Source of the DNA: Bacillus sp. UNC41MFS5
GTDB taxonomy: Bacteria > Bacillota > Bacilli > Bacillales_B > DSM-18226
DNA: 49,753 nucleotides
Direction of reading: 5' to 3'
Assembly: GCF_000686805.1 (NCBI RefSeq)
Contig: NZ_KK366022.1
Location: forward strand, 24,674-74,426
In this document: in pieces, positions 33,259-41,993 of the stretch
Numbering within the stretch: the first letter of the stretch is position 1
Layout of the letters: the number at the start of each line of letters is the position of its first letter
Program-made: the position numbers and the translations under genes
The notes under the pieces: generated by a model
Seen by the model: the letters and a program-made list of their open reading frames with translations, nothing else
Databases searched by the model: none
What the model was told of the DNA's origin: nothing

Positions 33259-34137
33259 TTATAATGGATCTTTTAAGATAAAATCAATAAAGGTTCGACC
33301 TGCATTAGAAATATAGCGGTCTTTCTTCGTGATGACTGCCAGTCTCCAGAGAATATCTTCCTTCAGCTCAATGACCCTTAAATCTGGGTTAAATGCCCGG
33401 TTACAAATTGATCGAGGCAGAATCGTGATTCCGAGATTAGCAGCCACCATTTCCGTCATTAGGTCCCACTGCGAACTCTGAAACAAAATTTTGGGCTCAA
33501 ACCCCACTTTGATAAACTGATTTCTCATAATTTGATTTAAGGCAAATTCTTCATGGTAAAAGATAAACTCCTCTTCTTTTAGTTCCTTAATGTCTACGAC
33601 TTTACGCGATGCCAGACGATGGTCTTTAAAGACCAACAATTTCATTTCTTCTTCAACAATGGGATAAACATCAAACTGCTCTTCATCAATTGGCAGTACC
33701 GCAACACCAAGCTCGAATTCCCCTTCCTCGACACTCTTTACCACTCGAGCACCACCATACTCGGTAATTTTTAATTCTATTTTGGGAAAGGCATGATGAA
33801 ACTTAGCGATTACCCTAGGAAAAAATAAACTGCCAATAATAGGAGGCAGTCCAATTTCAATCTGCCCCCTAGACAGGTTCGTGATGTCATTTAATGTCGT
33901 TTTCATTTCAGATAAGATTCCGGCCATTTTCTGAGCATATTCTAAGACAATTTTCCCTGCATCAGTCAGGTCACTTGTCTTATTCGTACGAATAACCAAC
34001 GTCATCCCTAGCTCTTCCTCTAATGCTCGGATTGACTTACTAAGGGCTGGTTGTGAGAGATGCATGCTCTCCGCCGCTTTTGTTATACTTTTATGCTTAG
34101 CCACTTCAATGAATAATTGTAATTGTCTTAATTCCAA
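33259..34137 (-). CDS. cidR: LysR-family regulator (CidR-like)
   Basis: 292 residues. An N-terminal winged helix-turn-helix (MELRQLQLFIEVAKHKSITK, then SQPALSKSIRALEEELG) is followed by a periplasmic-binding-protein-like effector domain (about 90-292). CidR of staphylococci and YwbI of B. subtilis activate cidAB in response to acetate or overflow metabolism, and the gene lies directly upstream of cidAB in the same direction. The start is TTG at 34137 with AGAGGTG upstream. Confidence 0.85.
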   Translation of the reverse strand: MELRQLQLFIEVAKHKSITKAAESMHLSQPALSKSIRALEEELGMTLVIRTNKTSDLTDAGKIVLEYAQKMAGILSEMKTTLNDITNLSRGQIEIGLPPIIGSLFFPRVIAKFHHAFPKIELKITEYGGARVVKSVEEGEFELGVAVLPIDEEQFDVYPIVEEEMKLLVFKDHRLASRKVVDIKELKEEEFIFYHEEFALNQIMRNQFIKVGFEPKILFQSSQWDLMTEMVAANLGITILPRSICNRAFNPDLRVIELKEDILWRLAVITKKDRYISNAGRTFIDFILKDPL

Positions 34138-34156
34138 AGCTTACACCTCTGAAAAA

Positions 34157-35260
34157 TTAAATTCTCCTAAGAAATTCCTTCATCTTCTCATCCAGAAGTA
34201 TAAATGCTTTCTTTAATTCAATCTTAGGAATTTTAGAATACATATCACCGATGCTTATTTCAAAAGAACTGGACGCCTGGTCTACTTCTTTAAGATGACC
34301 GGTTAAACCAATACCAGTTTCCTCGTAAAATTCAACTAAAATCGACTCTATCTCCTCTTTTGAACCATTAATATGGACGTGAAACATATTAGAAACAGGT
34401 TCCATAGGCTTTGTCACTATTCCAGGGCATTGATTATAGTATCCTGCAAGTTCCTTCGCTTCATGAAAATATTGTTCCATCTTACCAATGTTTTGATCAA
34501 AATAGTAATCCGCACTAAGAATATATGGATAAAGACTAATCAAATCACCGCCATGTCGCCGTTTCCAGACTTTTGATTGTTCGGTAAAAGCTTGATCACC
34601 AGCAAGAATGGCTCCAGCAATCCCGCCAATTCCTTTGTAAAAAGACACATACACACTATCAAATAAAGTACATACTTCCGCAGCAGTCTTTTCATAGTAA
34701 GGAAGAATTTCAAAAAGTCGCGCTCCATCCAAATGCAATTTAATCCCTTTTTCACGACAATAAACAGAAATTGCCTCTAAGGTTTTATAATCTGGAAGTT
34801 GTCCGCCAATCTCCCTTTGTGGTAATTCCAACAATAAGCAGGAGATCTCCTCTTTTAATTCCAAGACATCACCCAATTGGATCACACGATTCTTATCTGC
34901 CAATAAGACAGTTTCTATTTGATGCAATTCTTTCAGACCATCTTCTTCATGAATCTCTAAATGACTCAACGGATGATAAGCAACTTTCTTTGTTCCCTTT
35001 TGATCACACCAAATTCTTAAGGAGATCTGCTGGGCCATCGTTCCACTCGGAAAAAATACTGCCGCTTCTTTTCCTAAATATTTAGCCATCTTCAATTGGA
35101 AGTCTTCAATGATTTTTCCATTCCCATAAATATCACTTTCCACTTGTCCATCGATGTCATTAAGTACCGCTTTTAATGTTTGAATATCCCTAGAGCCATG
35201 CCCAGGGACCTTATATTTTGCTTTTTTATAAGCTTCTAATATGGTATTATTTTCGGTCAA
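34157..35260 (-). CDS. threonine aldolase-like PLP enzyme (beta-eliminating lyase family)
   Basis: 367 residues of fold-type I PLP enzyme: FPSGTMAQQISLR near the N-terminus, the PLP-ring Asp in KLHLDGARLFE, and the Schiff-base Lys in VYVSFYKGIGGIAGAIL. It should split L-threonine or similar beta-hydroxy amino acids into glycine and an aldehyde. The start is probably TTG at 35260 (LTENNTILEAY), which has AGGAGG 9 nt upstream; a longer frame to 35311 overlaps the csp terminator. Confidence 0.82.
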   Translation of the reverse strand: MTENNTILEAYKKAKYKVPGHGSRDIQTLKAVLNDIDGQVESDIYGNGKIIEDFQLKMAKYLGKEAAVFFPSGTMAQQISLRIWCDQKGTKKVAYHPLSHLEIHEEDGLKELHQIETVLLADKNRVIQLGDVLELKEEISCLLLELPQREIGGQLPDYKTLEAISVYCREKGIKLHLDGARLFEILPYYEKTAAEVCTLFDSVYVSFYKGIGGIAGAILAGDQAFTEQSKVWKRRHGGDLISLYPYILSADYYFDQNIGKMEQYFHEAKELAGYYNQCPGIVTKPMEPVSNMFHVHINGSKEEIESILVEFYEETGIGLTGHLKEVDQASSSFEISIGDMYSKIPKIELKKAFILLDEKMKEFLRRI

Positions 35261-35295
35261 TTTACTTTGCCTCCTTTTTTGTGGTTTTTTTGCAC

Positions 35296-35325
35296 AAAAA
35301 AAGACTCCCAAAAGAGAGTCTTTTT
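35296..35325 (-). terminator. intrinsic terminator of cold-shock gene 2
   Basis: AAAAAGACTC and GAGTCTTTTT form the stem, nearly the same as the terminator of csp copy 1 at 3891-3919. Confidence 0.8.
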
Positions 35326-35339
35326 ATATTTTGGTTCAA

Positions 35340-35540
35340 TTATGCTTTACGAACGTTAGTAGCTTGAGGTCCACGTTGACCTTGTTCTACTTCAAATGTA
35401 ACTGCTTGACCTTCGTCTAAAGTTTTGAAACCTTCGCTTTGGATAGCTGAGAAGTGTACGAATACATCGTCTCCTGCTTCGCGTTCGATGAATCCGAAAC
35501 CTTTTTCTGCATTAAACCATTTTACTTTACCTTGTTCCAT
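35340..35540 (-). CDS. cold-shock protein (CspA family), copy 2
   Basis: 66 residues, one substitution away from copy 1 at 3935-4135 (Thr in place of Ser before LDEGQAVTF). RNP1 KGFGFIE and RNP2 VFVHF are intact. It has the same ribosome binding site, leader and promoter hexamers as copy 1. It is an RNA chaperone of the cytoplasm, probably redundant with copy 1. Confidence 0.95.
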   Translation of the reverse strand: MEQGKVKWFNAEKGFGFIEREAGDDVFVHFSAIQSEGFKTLDEGQAVTFEVEQGQRGPQATNVRKA

Positions 35541-35649
35541 TGTTGTTTCCTCCTCGTGTGCTTAGCACACATTGTGTTACTATCCTTGCTCAGTTCTTTA
35601 AGACAGAAAGTTTAGCACTTATTATCCTACAACTAACAAAAATAATTCT
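35541..35649 (-). promoter_or_regulatory. cold-shock mRNA 5' leader, copy 2
   Basis: About 109 nt nearly identical to the leader at 4136-4246, including the GTGTGC/GCACAC hairpin directly before the Shine-Dalgarno site. Most differences are in the hairpin loop and single positions, and conservation ends just upstream of the shared -10 region. Confidence 0.65.
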
Positions 35650-35654
35650 TCTTT

Positions 35655-35683
35655 ACTATAACAGAAAAATGATAGAAATGCAA
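35655..35683 (-). promoter_or_regulatory. SigA-type promoter of cold-shock gene 2
   Basis: TTGCAT (35678-35683), 17-bp spacer, TATAGT (35655-35660), read on the minus strand. Hexamers and spacing match csp copy 1 while the spacer does not. Confidence 0.75.
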
Positions 35684-35729
35684 ATAGTTATTATCAAGGG
35701 AGTTTGTCTTTGTATTTTATAAGAAACAT

Positions 35730-36419
35730 TTATGAAGTTCCTGAAACAAATTTATGAATTAACTTTTGTCCTGTTTCATTTTCTGCATATAAAAAGGATA
35801 CTCGTTTGCCTTCTTTCAGTGATGGTAATTGCTTGATGGCCTCCTCCGTTAACTGAAAAGCTACCTTTTTACCTTTGATATCGATTTCAATCGTATGAGG
35901 ATCCATTTGACCAACGAGCACACCACTTCCTTGACTATACGAATTCTTTACGATTAGGTCAGTCACCACTTTAGCTTCTTCTTCTTTTGCCGTTAAGAAC
36001 ACCTCTATTTTATAGCGGCCATTAGGAATATCTGAAATCGTAAATTCCTTAGCTATTTCTTGATTACTTCCTAACTCTACTATCTTAATCGCTTGCGTTG
36101 ACATGACCTCATCCGAATATTGTTTGACTTTCTTCCCTTGTAAATCATGAACAATATAATCTGCCTCTAACCCGCTAGGAAAAGTTAGCTTCTGTGACTT
36201 GTCTGAAAGATTTTTAACCGTGTATTTAATAATCATTGAGTTGTTCTCGGGCTTCGTTTCAATGGTGGCATGAAATTTTGCTGCTATCTCATGCTGTTCT
36301 GGTATCTCTGTCTTAGTACCTTCTGCATTGCCCTTTGGAGTAGTCCCTGACCCACACCCTGCTAAAAGGCCAATCATCAATGCTGAACCTAAAAGAGGGA
36401 ACCATTTATTGTTTCTCAT
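35730..36419 (-). CDS. BsuPI-domain lipoprotein
   Basis: 229 residues from MRNNKWFPLLGSALMIGLLA. The signal peptide ends in the lipobox LLAGC, so the mature protein is lipid-anchored outside the membrane. Residues about 55-150 form a BsuPI-type domain, related to the intracellular proteinase inhibitor BsuPI (YTVKNLSDKSQKLTFPSG, VELGSNQEIAKEF). A second small beta domain follows to the end. The start at 36419 has AGGAGAGG upstream; a longer frame to 36548 is ignored. Target unknown. Confidence 0.82.
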   Translation of the reverse strand: MRNNKWFPLLGSALMIGLLAGCGSGTTPKGNAEGTKTEIPEQHEIAAKFHATIETKPENNSMIIKYTVKNLSDKSQKLTFPSGLEADYIVHDLQGKKVKQYSDEVMSTQAIKIVELGSNQEIAKEFTISDIPNGRYKIEVFLTAKEEEAKVVTDLIVKNSYSQGSGVLVGQMDPHTIEIDIKGKKVAFQLTEEAIKQLPSLKEGKRVSFLYAENETGQKLIHKFVSGTS

Positions 36420-36533
36420 TTCAATCCTCTCCTTTTCCAAAAGGAATTTTGATAGTCTTAGCCATATAGTCGCCGAAATGCATAACAAAGTTACATGATT
36501 ATTAAAATATTTTAGTTCGAAAATCCAATAAAA

Positions 36534-36588
36534 CAAAAAAATTGCCATAAAAATAGGATAACTCCCTACATCTACGGCAACTTTTTTA
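36534..36588 (-). terminator. terminator of the HAD hydrolase gene
   Basis: Minus strand: GTTGCCGTA and TATGGCAAT close a long imperfect hairpin that includes TAGG/CCTA, followed by TTTTTTT. It begins a few bases after the stop codon of the gene at 36598. Confidence 0.7.
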
Positions 36589-36597
36589 GGATATGTT

Positions 36598-37389
36598 TTA
36601 TTTCGAATTCAATTCCTCTAATAAAGGAAAAAGTTCCTCTAAATGGTTAATCTCATAAGTTGGAATAACTTCGTTTCTCGCTTTCTCATGTCGGTTAATC
36701 CAGACTGTCTTGATTCCTGCTCGATTCGCACCAAGAATATCGGTCATGAGATTATCTCCCACCATAATGACCTCATCCTTATCGACCGACAATAACTCAA
36801 GCGCGTGTTCAAAAATGGTCGGGTCCGGTTTCCCTCTGCCAAAATCCCCTGAAATAACAATGTGGTCAAAATAGGGAACAAGTTCCGGCGTGATCTCCAA
36901 TTTTGTATTTTGAAGATCTGGTGAACCATTGGTTAACAGCAACAGTTGATAATTCCCTTTTAACCTATCAAGAATTTCAAATGATTCCTCATAAACAAAA
37001 GGTAATTTTCTGCGTTCCTGTGGAAAACGTTCCGCCAGCTCCAAACCAAAATCGGCATCGTCCACACCCACAGCCTTCAAACCGGCTGTCCAAGCATCTT
37101 TCCGGTAGACAGGCACCATTTCCTTCATTTTTCTAAACTCATCATGATCATCTAAAAAGTTCCCCCACAGCCCTTCAAACGGATTGATTCCAATCATTTG
37201 CGTGAAAGGGTAAAATTCATAGCCAGCATAAATACTTCTCGCAGCTTCGCGAACGGCCTCTTCTAATTGATCCGCATTAAGCCCATACCGCTCCTCTGCT
37301 ACTTTACAGGTAGCAACAAAAGCTTCCTTTACACTTTTTTGATCCCAAAGCAGTGTATCATCTAAATCAAAAAAAATCGCTTTAACCAT
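36598..37389 (-). CDS. HAD-superfamily hydrolase (YjjG/YsaA-like)
   Basis: 263 residues: motif [12 protein letters not shown], motif [11 protein letters not shown], Lys in [14 protein letters not shown] and motif [15 protein letters not shown], with a helical cap at 20-100. This is a class I HAD phosphatase; relatives dephosphorylate nucleotides or small phosphate esters. The start at 37389 has GGGGAAG upstream. It follows glgC in the same direction, about 110 bp beyond its stop, but a functional link is not evident. Confidence 0.85.
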   Translation of the reverse strand: MVKAIFFDLDDTLLWDQKSVKEAFVATCKVAEERYGLNADQLEEAVREAARSIYAGYEFYPFTQMIGINPFEGLWGNFLDDHDEFRKMKEMVPVYRKDAWTAGLKAVGVDDADFGLELAERFPQERRKLPFVYEESFEILDRLKGNYQLLLLTNGSPDLQNTKLEITPELVPYFDHIVISGDFGRGKPDPTIFEHALELLSVDKDEVIMVGDNLMTDILGANRAGIKTVWINRHEKARNEVIPTYEINHLEELFPLLEELNSK

Positions 37390-37497
37390 CTTAATCTTCC
37401 CCTTGTCCAAGATATATTTTTCTAGTTTACCATTTTACAAATAAAAAATATATCATTCTGAATTTTTTATTTTTTTAAAAGAGAAGATTTCCGATTT

Positions 37498-38691
37498 TTA
37501 GGATGATATTGTTAAAACATGGTTTTTGGATGTAAATTCATGAAGGGCCGGATCTACGGTAACATTATTTCCGACAACTATTAAATGTATGTCCGGATCC
37601 TTTGAGACAAGGATGACACCTTTCTTAATCACTGTTTGGCTGCCAATGACCGCATTTTCAATCCAAGCGTTCTCTTCAACGATGGTATTTGGCAGTATAA
37701 CAGCATTCTTGATTCGCGCCCCCTTTCCAACCTTCACCCCGCTAAACACAACAGACTTTTCGATTGTGCCGTATATTTCACAGCCTTCACTTAGTAAACT
37801 TTGCTGTGCTTTTGCGGCTTGATCCAAATACAAAGGGTCCGCATTATTTTCGACAGTATGGATTTTCCATTCTGGATTTTGCAGGAAGATGTTCGTTTCC
37901 TTATTTAAAAGATCTAAATTAGCATCCCAAAAACTCCGGACCGTCCCCACATCTTTCCAATAGTTGTTGAAATAATAGGCATAGAGCCCACGTCCATCAC
38001 ACAGCATAGATGGAATAATATCCTTGCCAAAGTCTCGATTTGTATATTCTTTTTGCTCCTCTTGCAGCAAGTACTCTTTTAATACTGGCCATTTAAAAAT
38101 ATAAATACCCATTGATGCTAAATTCGTCGTCGGATGTTCCGGTTTTTCTTCAAAATCGATAATTTTATAGCTTTCCTCATCTATTTTTATGAGTCCAAAG
38201 CGGCCGGCATCTTCCCACGGAACTTCAACGACAGCGATGGTACAATCCGCGTTCGTTTCAATATGCTGTTCAAGCATTAAAGAATAATCCATTTTATAGA
38301 TTTGGTCTGCAGAAAGAATCAGAACATGCTCTGGCTTTTGCTGCTCGATAAATTCAATATTTTGAAAGACAGCATGCGAAGTCCCTTCATACCATTCTAC
38401 TCCAGAGTTATTGCGTTGAAATGGCGGGAGAATCGTCAGGCCCCCGTGACGATTATACAAGTTCCAATAGCTGCAATGACCAAGATGCGAATGAAGCACG
38501 TAGGGTCTGTATTGTGTTAAAATGCCCACAGTTTCAATTCCGGAATTCATGCAGTTACTTAAGGCAAAATCAATGATGCGGTACTTCCCACCAAAGGGGA
38601 CTGCTGGTTTAACTAATGATTTTGTCAGCAGGTTTAACCTTGTACCCTTCCCGCCAGCCAATAACAATGCAATCCATTTTTGTTTTTTCAT
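37498..38691 (-). CDS. glgC: glucose-1-phosphate adenylyltransferase
   Basis: 397 residues. The nucleotidyltransferase domain has LLAGGKGTRLNLLTKSLVKP, FGGKYRIIDFALSNCMNSG, EWYEGTSHAVFQN and SADQIYKMDY; a left-handed beta-helix fills the C-terminal quarter. It makes ADP-glucose for glycogen synthesis. In most bacilli glgC sits in a glgBCDAP operon, but here no other glg gene is adjacent. The ribosome binding site GAGGAGGG is strong. Confidence 0.92.
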   Translation of the reverse strand: MKKQKWIALLLAGGKGTRLNLLTKSLVKPAVPFGGKYRIIDFALSNCMNSGIETVGILTQYRPYVLHSHLGHCSYWNLYNRHGGLTILPPFQRNNSGVEWYEGTSHAVFQNIEFIEQQKPEHVLILSADQIYKMDYSLMLEQHIETNADCTIAVVEVPWEDAGRFGLIKIDEESYKIIDFEEKPEHPTTNLASMGIYIFKWPVLKEYLLQEEQKEYTNRDFGKDIIPSMLCDGRGLYAYYFNNYWKDVGTVRSFWDANLDLLNKETNIFLQNPEWKIHTVENNADPLYLDQAAKAQQSLLSEGCEIYGTIEKSVVFSGVKVGKGARIKNAVILPNTIVEENAWIENAVIGSQTVIKKGVILVSKDPDIHLIVVGNNVTVDPALHEFTSKNHVLTISS

Positions 38692-38899
38692 TGTTACCCT
38701 CCTCGAAAAATTAGTTCCTTAAATGTGCCATCAATAACATCTTCCTCTACTTTTATTATCTCCGTTTTCTTCCATTTTTCCGTTGAACCTGTTACAGCTT
38801 TGTGAAAGTGACCAGCTTTTTTATCGACACTAACAGTAAGCAAACTCTAATATTAGCTAGTATTGTCGAAATCTTAGGAACTGAATTTTTCCCATAACA

Positions 38900-38953
38900 A
38901 AAAAAACTGCCATTTCCTGACGATTACCTCGACATTGAAATGGCAGTTCTTTT
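38900..38953 (-). terminator. terminator of the DUF438 gene
   Basis: ACTGCCATTTC and GAAATGGCAGT form an 11-bp stem with a 20-nt loop; an A run precedes the plus-strand arm, giving a T tract on the minus strand. Confidence 0.8.
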
Positions 38954-38964
38954 AATATTTGCTC

Positions 38965-40197
38965 TTAATTAAGGATTCGTTTCTCTCCTTCAATTGCTTT
39001 GATCGGATCGATATTTTGGGTGAATTCAAGCGTACCGAAATAGTTTCCATTCTCATCACGGACCGCAAAGTAGCGAATATAAACATATTTATCCTTGAAC
39101 TTAATCCAAAAATCTTCACAATCTTTTTTGCCAGACTTAAAGTCTGCCAACAACTCCTCTACAACATGAACACTTCTTGGGGGATGACAGTTTTGGACAG
39201 TTCTGCCAATGACAGCTTTCGTCCGCGCAAAAATTCTTTCTTTCCCGTGTGAGAAATAACGGACCACATCATCCTGATCAATAAAAGTGATATCAACCGG
39301 TAAATGGTTTAATAACAACTCCAGCTGCTTTAAGGAGAGAATCCCTGTTTCCAACTTAATATACCCTTCAGAGATGGCCTTTTCTTCTAAGGCTTTTCTC
39401 TCCGGCTTCCAAACCTCGGTAGAATCGATCAGGCAAAAACCAATTTCATCACTTTCATGGGCTATTTTGACCCACTCTTCTTCCGTAAAATTATTTAAGG
39501 CCATCGGGAAAAGGATGTTCTCTTCCTTATAAATCATCCCTGATACTTCTTGAATGACATAATTTAAAACGGCAATAACGGCTTCCTTATCACCATGATA
39601 ATTGGCAAGTTTCTGCCTGCTATCCTTTATCGCGTCCCGAATGAAATCATCAATTCTCCACATGTTCGTAGTCGGACCAAAGATCCCGTACTTTTCTAAA
39701 TAAGGAAAAATCAAATTCTCTTTACGGCTATAGTGCTTTTCAATATCCAGCAATAGATTGATATCTTCCATTAGTTTATAGATATTCTCTGTAGAATCTT
39801 CTTTCATAAATTCCTCAAAATGGACCTGAAGCTTCATAGTTATCAGATTATCGATTTCTTGATTCTCGAGCTTAAAAGTATGAACGGGATGCCCTGTCTG
39901 TTCTTCGGGTCTTCCGTTTTGGAGTGCATCTTCCTCAATTGCTCCTTGAAAAATAGCCGAATGCTGATGATAGATATGTTGAAGTTCTCCAGCTGAAATA
40001 ATTCCCTCTTCGACAAAATCATGTTGGAGTTGAGTAATTTCATCAATGGTTATTTTTCCGATAAAGGCATCAAAATGGGCTTTAACCTCGTCCAAGTTTC
40101 GGCCTTGATGAAGATCGACAAACAGTTGTTTTAATATGGCTAAACGTTCAGTATTTTTACTAATTATTTGTTCACGATTATTAATGATTTCACTCAT
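38965..40197 (-). CDS. DUF438 / hemerythrin-like / PAS protein
   Basis: 410 residues in three parts: DUF438 at about 15-90 (LFVDLHQGRNLDEVKAHFDA), a hemerythrin-like HHE region at about 95-240 (VHTFKLENQEIDNL, FEEFMKE, IEKHYSRKENLIFPYL, YKEENILFPMAL) with the histidine and glutamate ligands of a di-iron or haem site, and a PAS-like domain at about 290-400. The combination suggests sensing of oxygen, NO or redox state. The start at 40197 has AAGGAG upstream. An inverted repeat lies in the divergent promoter region. Confidence 0.82.
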   Translation of the reverse strand: MSEIINNREQIISKNTERLAILKQLFVDLHQGRNLDEVKAHFDAFIGKITIDEITQLQHDFVEEGIISAGELQHIYHQHSAIFQGAIEEDALQNGRPEEQTGHPVHTFKLENQEIDNLITMKLQVHFEEFMKEDSTENIYKLMEDINLLLDIEKHYSRKENLIFPYLEKYGIFGPTTNMWRIDDFIRDAIKDSRQKLANYHGDKEAVIAVLNYVIQEVSGMIYKEENILFPMALNNFTEEEWVKIAHESDEIGFCLIDSTEVWKPERKALEEKAISEGYIKLETGILSLKQLELLLNHLPVDITFIDQDDVVRYFSHGKERIFARTKAVIGRTVQNCHPPRSVHVVEELLADFKSGKKDCEDFWIKFKDKYVYIRYFAVRDENGNYFGTLEFTQNIDPIKAIEGEKRILN

Positions 40198-40272
40198 AAT
40201 AAGATTCTCCTTCACAGTGGCAAAGTACTTTTGATATTTGTTCTCATTAGTAACTTACCACTTCAGAAAATC

Positions 40273-40303
40273 CTTGTTAGTGATTAACATCATTAGTAAC
40301 AAG
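40273..40303. promoter_or_regulatory. inverted repeat in the DUF438-mhqO divergent promoter region
   Basis: The 31-bp element has perfect outer arms CTTGTTA and TAACAAG and partly matching inner positions. ATTAGTAAC occurs a second time about 45 bp to the left. Position and form suit the operator of a dimeric regulator for one or both divergent genes; the regulator is unknown. Confidence 0.4.
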
Positions 40304-40465
40304 CTAATTGTGAAAACTTTAGGAACGAGCTTTTGACAGCACAGTTATTTCGTGTTATATTTATTTCGAATTAGAGATAAATTAATTCAAGACAATATTT
40401 CCATCTTTTTTTGAAGATACTATTAAAATAAATGATTATTATAGAGGGCACTGGGAGGAACGACA

Positions 40466-41443
40466 ATGAATGGATTAAAAGGTATACATCACGTAACCGC
40501 GATTACAAGTAGTGCGGAAAAAAACTATGAATTTTTCACCAATGTCTTAGGGATGCGCTTAGTCAAGAAAACTGTTAACCAAGATGATATTCAAACTTAT
40601 CATTTATTCTTTGCTGATGATGTTGGCAGTGCCGGGACCGATATGACCTTTTTTGATTTTCCTGGGATTCCGAAAGGAGTTCACGGAACCAACGAGATAG
40701 CAAAAACATCCTTCCGTGTCCCTAGTGATGCGGCGATTGAATATTGGGTGAAACGCTTTGATCGTTTAGAGGTAAAACATACAGGGATTAAAGAACAATT
40801 CGGTAAAAAAACCCTGTCGTTTGTGGATTTTGATGACCAGCACTATCAATTAATTTCAGATGAAAATAATCAAGGGGTTGCAGCTGGTACCCCATGGCAA
40901 AAAGGCCCTATTCCATTAGACTATGCGATTACAGGATTAGGCCCGATTTTTGTTCGTGTCGCAAATTTTGACTACTTTAAAGAAATGATGGAAAAAGTCC
41001 TTCTCTTTAAAGAAATAGCAAATGAAGGATCGTTTCATTTATTTGAGGTGGGTGAAGGCGGAAATGGCGCACAAGTGGTTGTCGAGTATAATGTGATCCT
41101 CCCTCAAGCACGCCAAGGCTTCGGGACAGTCCATCATGCGGCTTTCCGTGTTGACGATCGCTCTGTATTAGAAGAGTGGATCGGACATATGGAGAGCTTT
41201 GGCTTCCAAACGTCAGGGTTCGTCGATCGTTTCTTCTTCGGTTCCTTATATGCGAGAGTAGCACCACAAATATTATTTGAGTTTGCAACCGACGGTCCAG
41301 GATTTATGGGCGACGAGCCTTACGAAACACTAGGCGAAAAATTATCCTTACCGCCGTTCTTAGAACCCAAACGGGCACAAATTGAGAGTATGGTTCGTCC
41401 AATTGATACCACCAGAAGTACCAAAGAATTCATTAAAGAATAA
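40466..41443 (+). CDS. VOC-superfamily ring-cleaving dioxygenase (MhqO-like)
   Basis: 325 residues with two vicinal-oxygen-chelate modules: the first begins GIHHVTAITSSAEKNYEFFT, and the second has FGTVHHAAFRVDD near residue 220. The metal ligands expected are the early His, the later His and a Glu in the FEFAT region. MhqO-type enzymes of B. subtilis protect against quinones under MhqR control. The ribosome binding site GGGAGG is strong. The last 14 codons and the start of its terminator are duplicated 5 kb downstream. Confidence 0.88.
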   Translation: MNGLKGIHHVTAITSSAEKNYEFFTNVLGMRLVKKTVNQDDIQTYHLFFADDVGSAGTDMTFFDFPGIPKGVHGTNEIAKTSFRVPSDAAIEYWVKRFDRLEVKHTGIKEQFGKKTLSFVDFDDQHYQLISDENNQGVAAGTPWQKGPIPLDYAITGLGPIFVRVANFDYFKEMMEKVLLFKEIANEGSFHLFEVGEGGNGAQVVVEYNVILPQARQGFGTVHHAAFRVDDRSVLEEWIGHMESFGFQTSGFVDRFFFGSLYARVAPQILFEFATDGPGFMGDEPYETLGEKLSLPPFLEPKRAQIESMVRPIDTTRSTKEFIKE

Positions 41444-41464
41444 TACAAAGAGCGAGGCTATGAT
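41402..41464 (+). repeat. 63-bp direct repeat, left copy (mhqO 3' end)
   Basis: 61 of 63 positions match 46471-46533. This copy covers the last codons and stop of the MhqO-like gene and the first arm of a terminator (CAAAGAGCG); after it the sequence diverges and the second arm is missing. The right copy retains the complete hairpin. Confidence 0.9.
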
Positions 41465-41509
41465 AAATATAGCGTTAATAATTATACTAAAACTTAATAA
41501 CAATCACCT

Positions 41510-41546
41510 GAAACAGCCTTTTTCTGAATGAAGAAGGCTGTTTTCT
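41510..41546 (+). terminator. terminator downstream of the MhqO-like gene
   Basis: AACAGCCTT (41512-41520) and AAGGCTGTT (41534-41542) with TTTTCT after it. It lies just inside the inserted segment and now probably ends the mhqO transcript. Confidence 0.7.
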
Positions 41547-41566
41547 ATTCCATCACTTTATAAAAA

Positions 41567-41851
41567 TATAGAGCAAAATATATAGCAAATACGATTACTA
41601 TTTGTTATGACATTACCAAAATATACTATAAAAATGACCTCATTTACAACAACGAAAAATACGAACTCCAAATGCTGTATGGTTTCAGAAAAGACCTTCA
41701 ATTGAGACTGGCAAGTGAAGACTGCAACTTCTGCATGTATGACCCATTTGGAAAGAACTGGTATGTTTATTTTATGCAGCGTCTTACGGAAAGACCGCAA
41801 AACATAAACCTTGTAGCAAAACAAGGCTTTAATAAAAAAACAATACCATGA
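41567..41851 (+). pseudogene. proline dehydrogenase remnant (C-terminal end)
   Basis: The plus-strand frame reads EKYELQMLYGFRKDLQLRLA and later YDPFGKNWYVYFMQRLTERP, then QNINLVAKQGF and a stop at 41849-41851. This matches the C-terminal end of PutM/FadM-type proline dehydrogenases (QMLYG, FMRRLAERP). No start codon or N-terminal two thirds exist here, and the part before residue 15 is degenerate. It lies in the repeat-bounded segment and points to earlier rearrangement. Confidence 0.75.
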
Positions 41852-41931
41852 TGGACTAAGCTGCTGATGGCTTTGCATTAGGAAGATTATCGAAAGTAAA
41901 CAAGGGAAAAAAATAAAGATTTCTTTATCAA

Positions 41932-41963
41932 AGGCCCTGATCGACAAATATGAGCAGGGCTAT
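41932..41963. terminator. hairpin between the putM remnant and tetR gene
   Basis: GGCCCTG and CAGGGCT arms around a 17-nt loop, with weak T-rich sequence on each side. It may end the tetR transcript or be left over from putM. Confidence 0.45.
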
Positions 41964-41993
41964 ATTTATGTGCTGTTGTATAGGATGAGCAAG

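Noticed and set aside
41558..41947. Minus-strand open frame of 129 codons in the island
   Set aside because: It is the antisense shadow of the plus-strand proline dehydrogenase remnant, has no ribosome binding site and has a random-looking composition.
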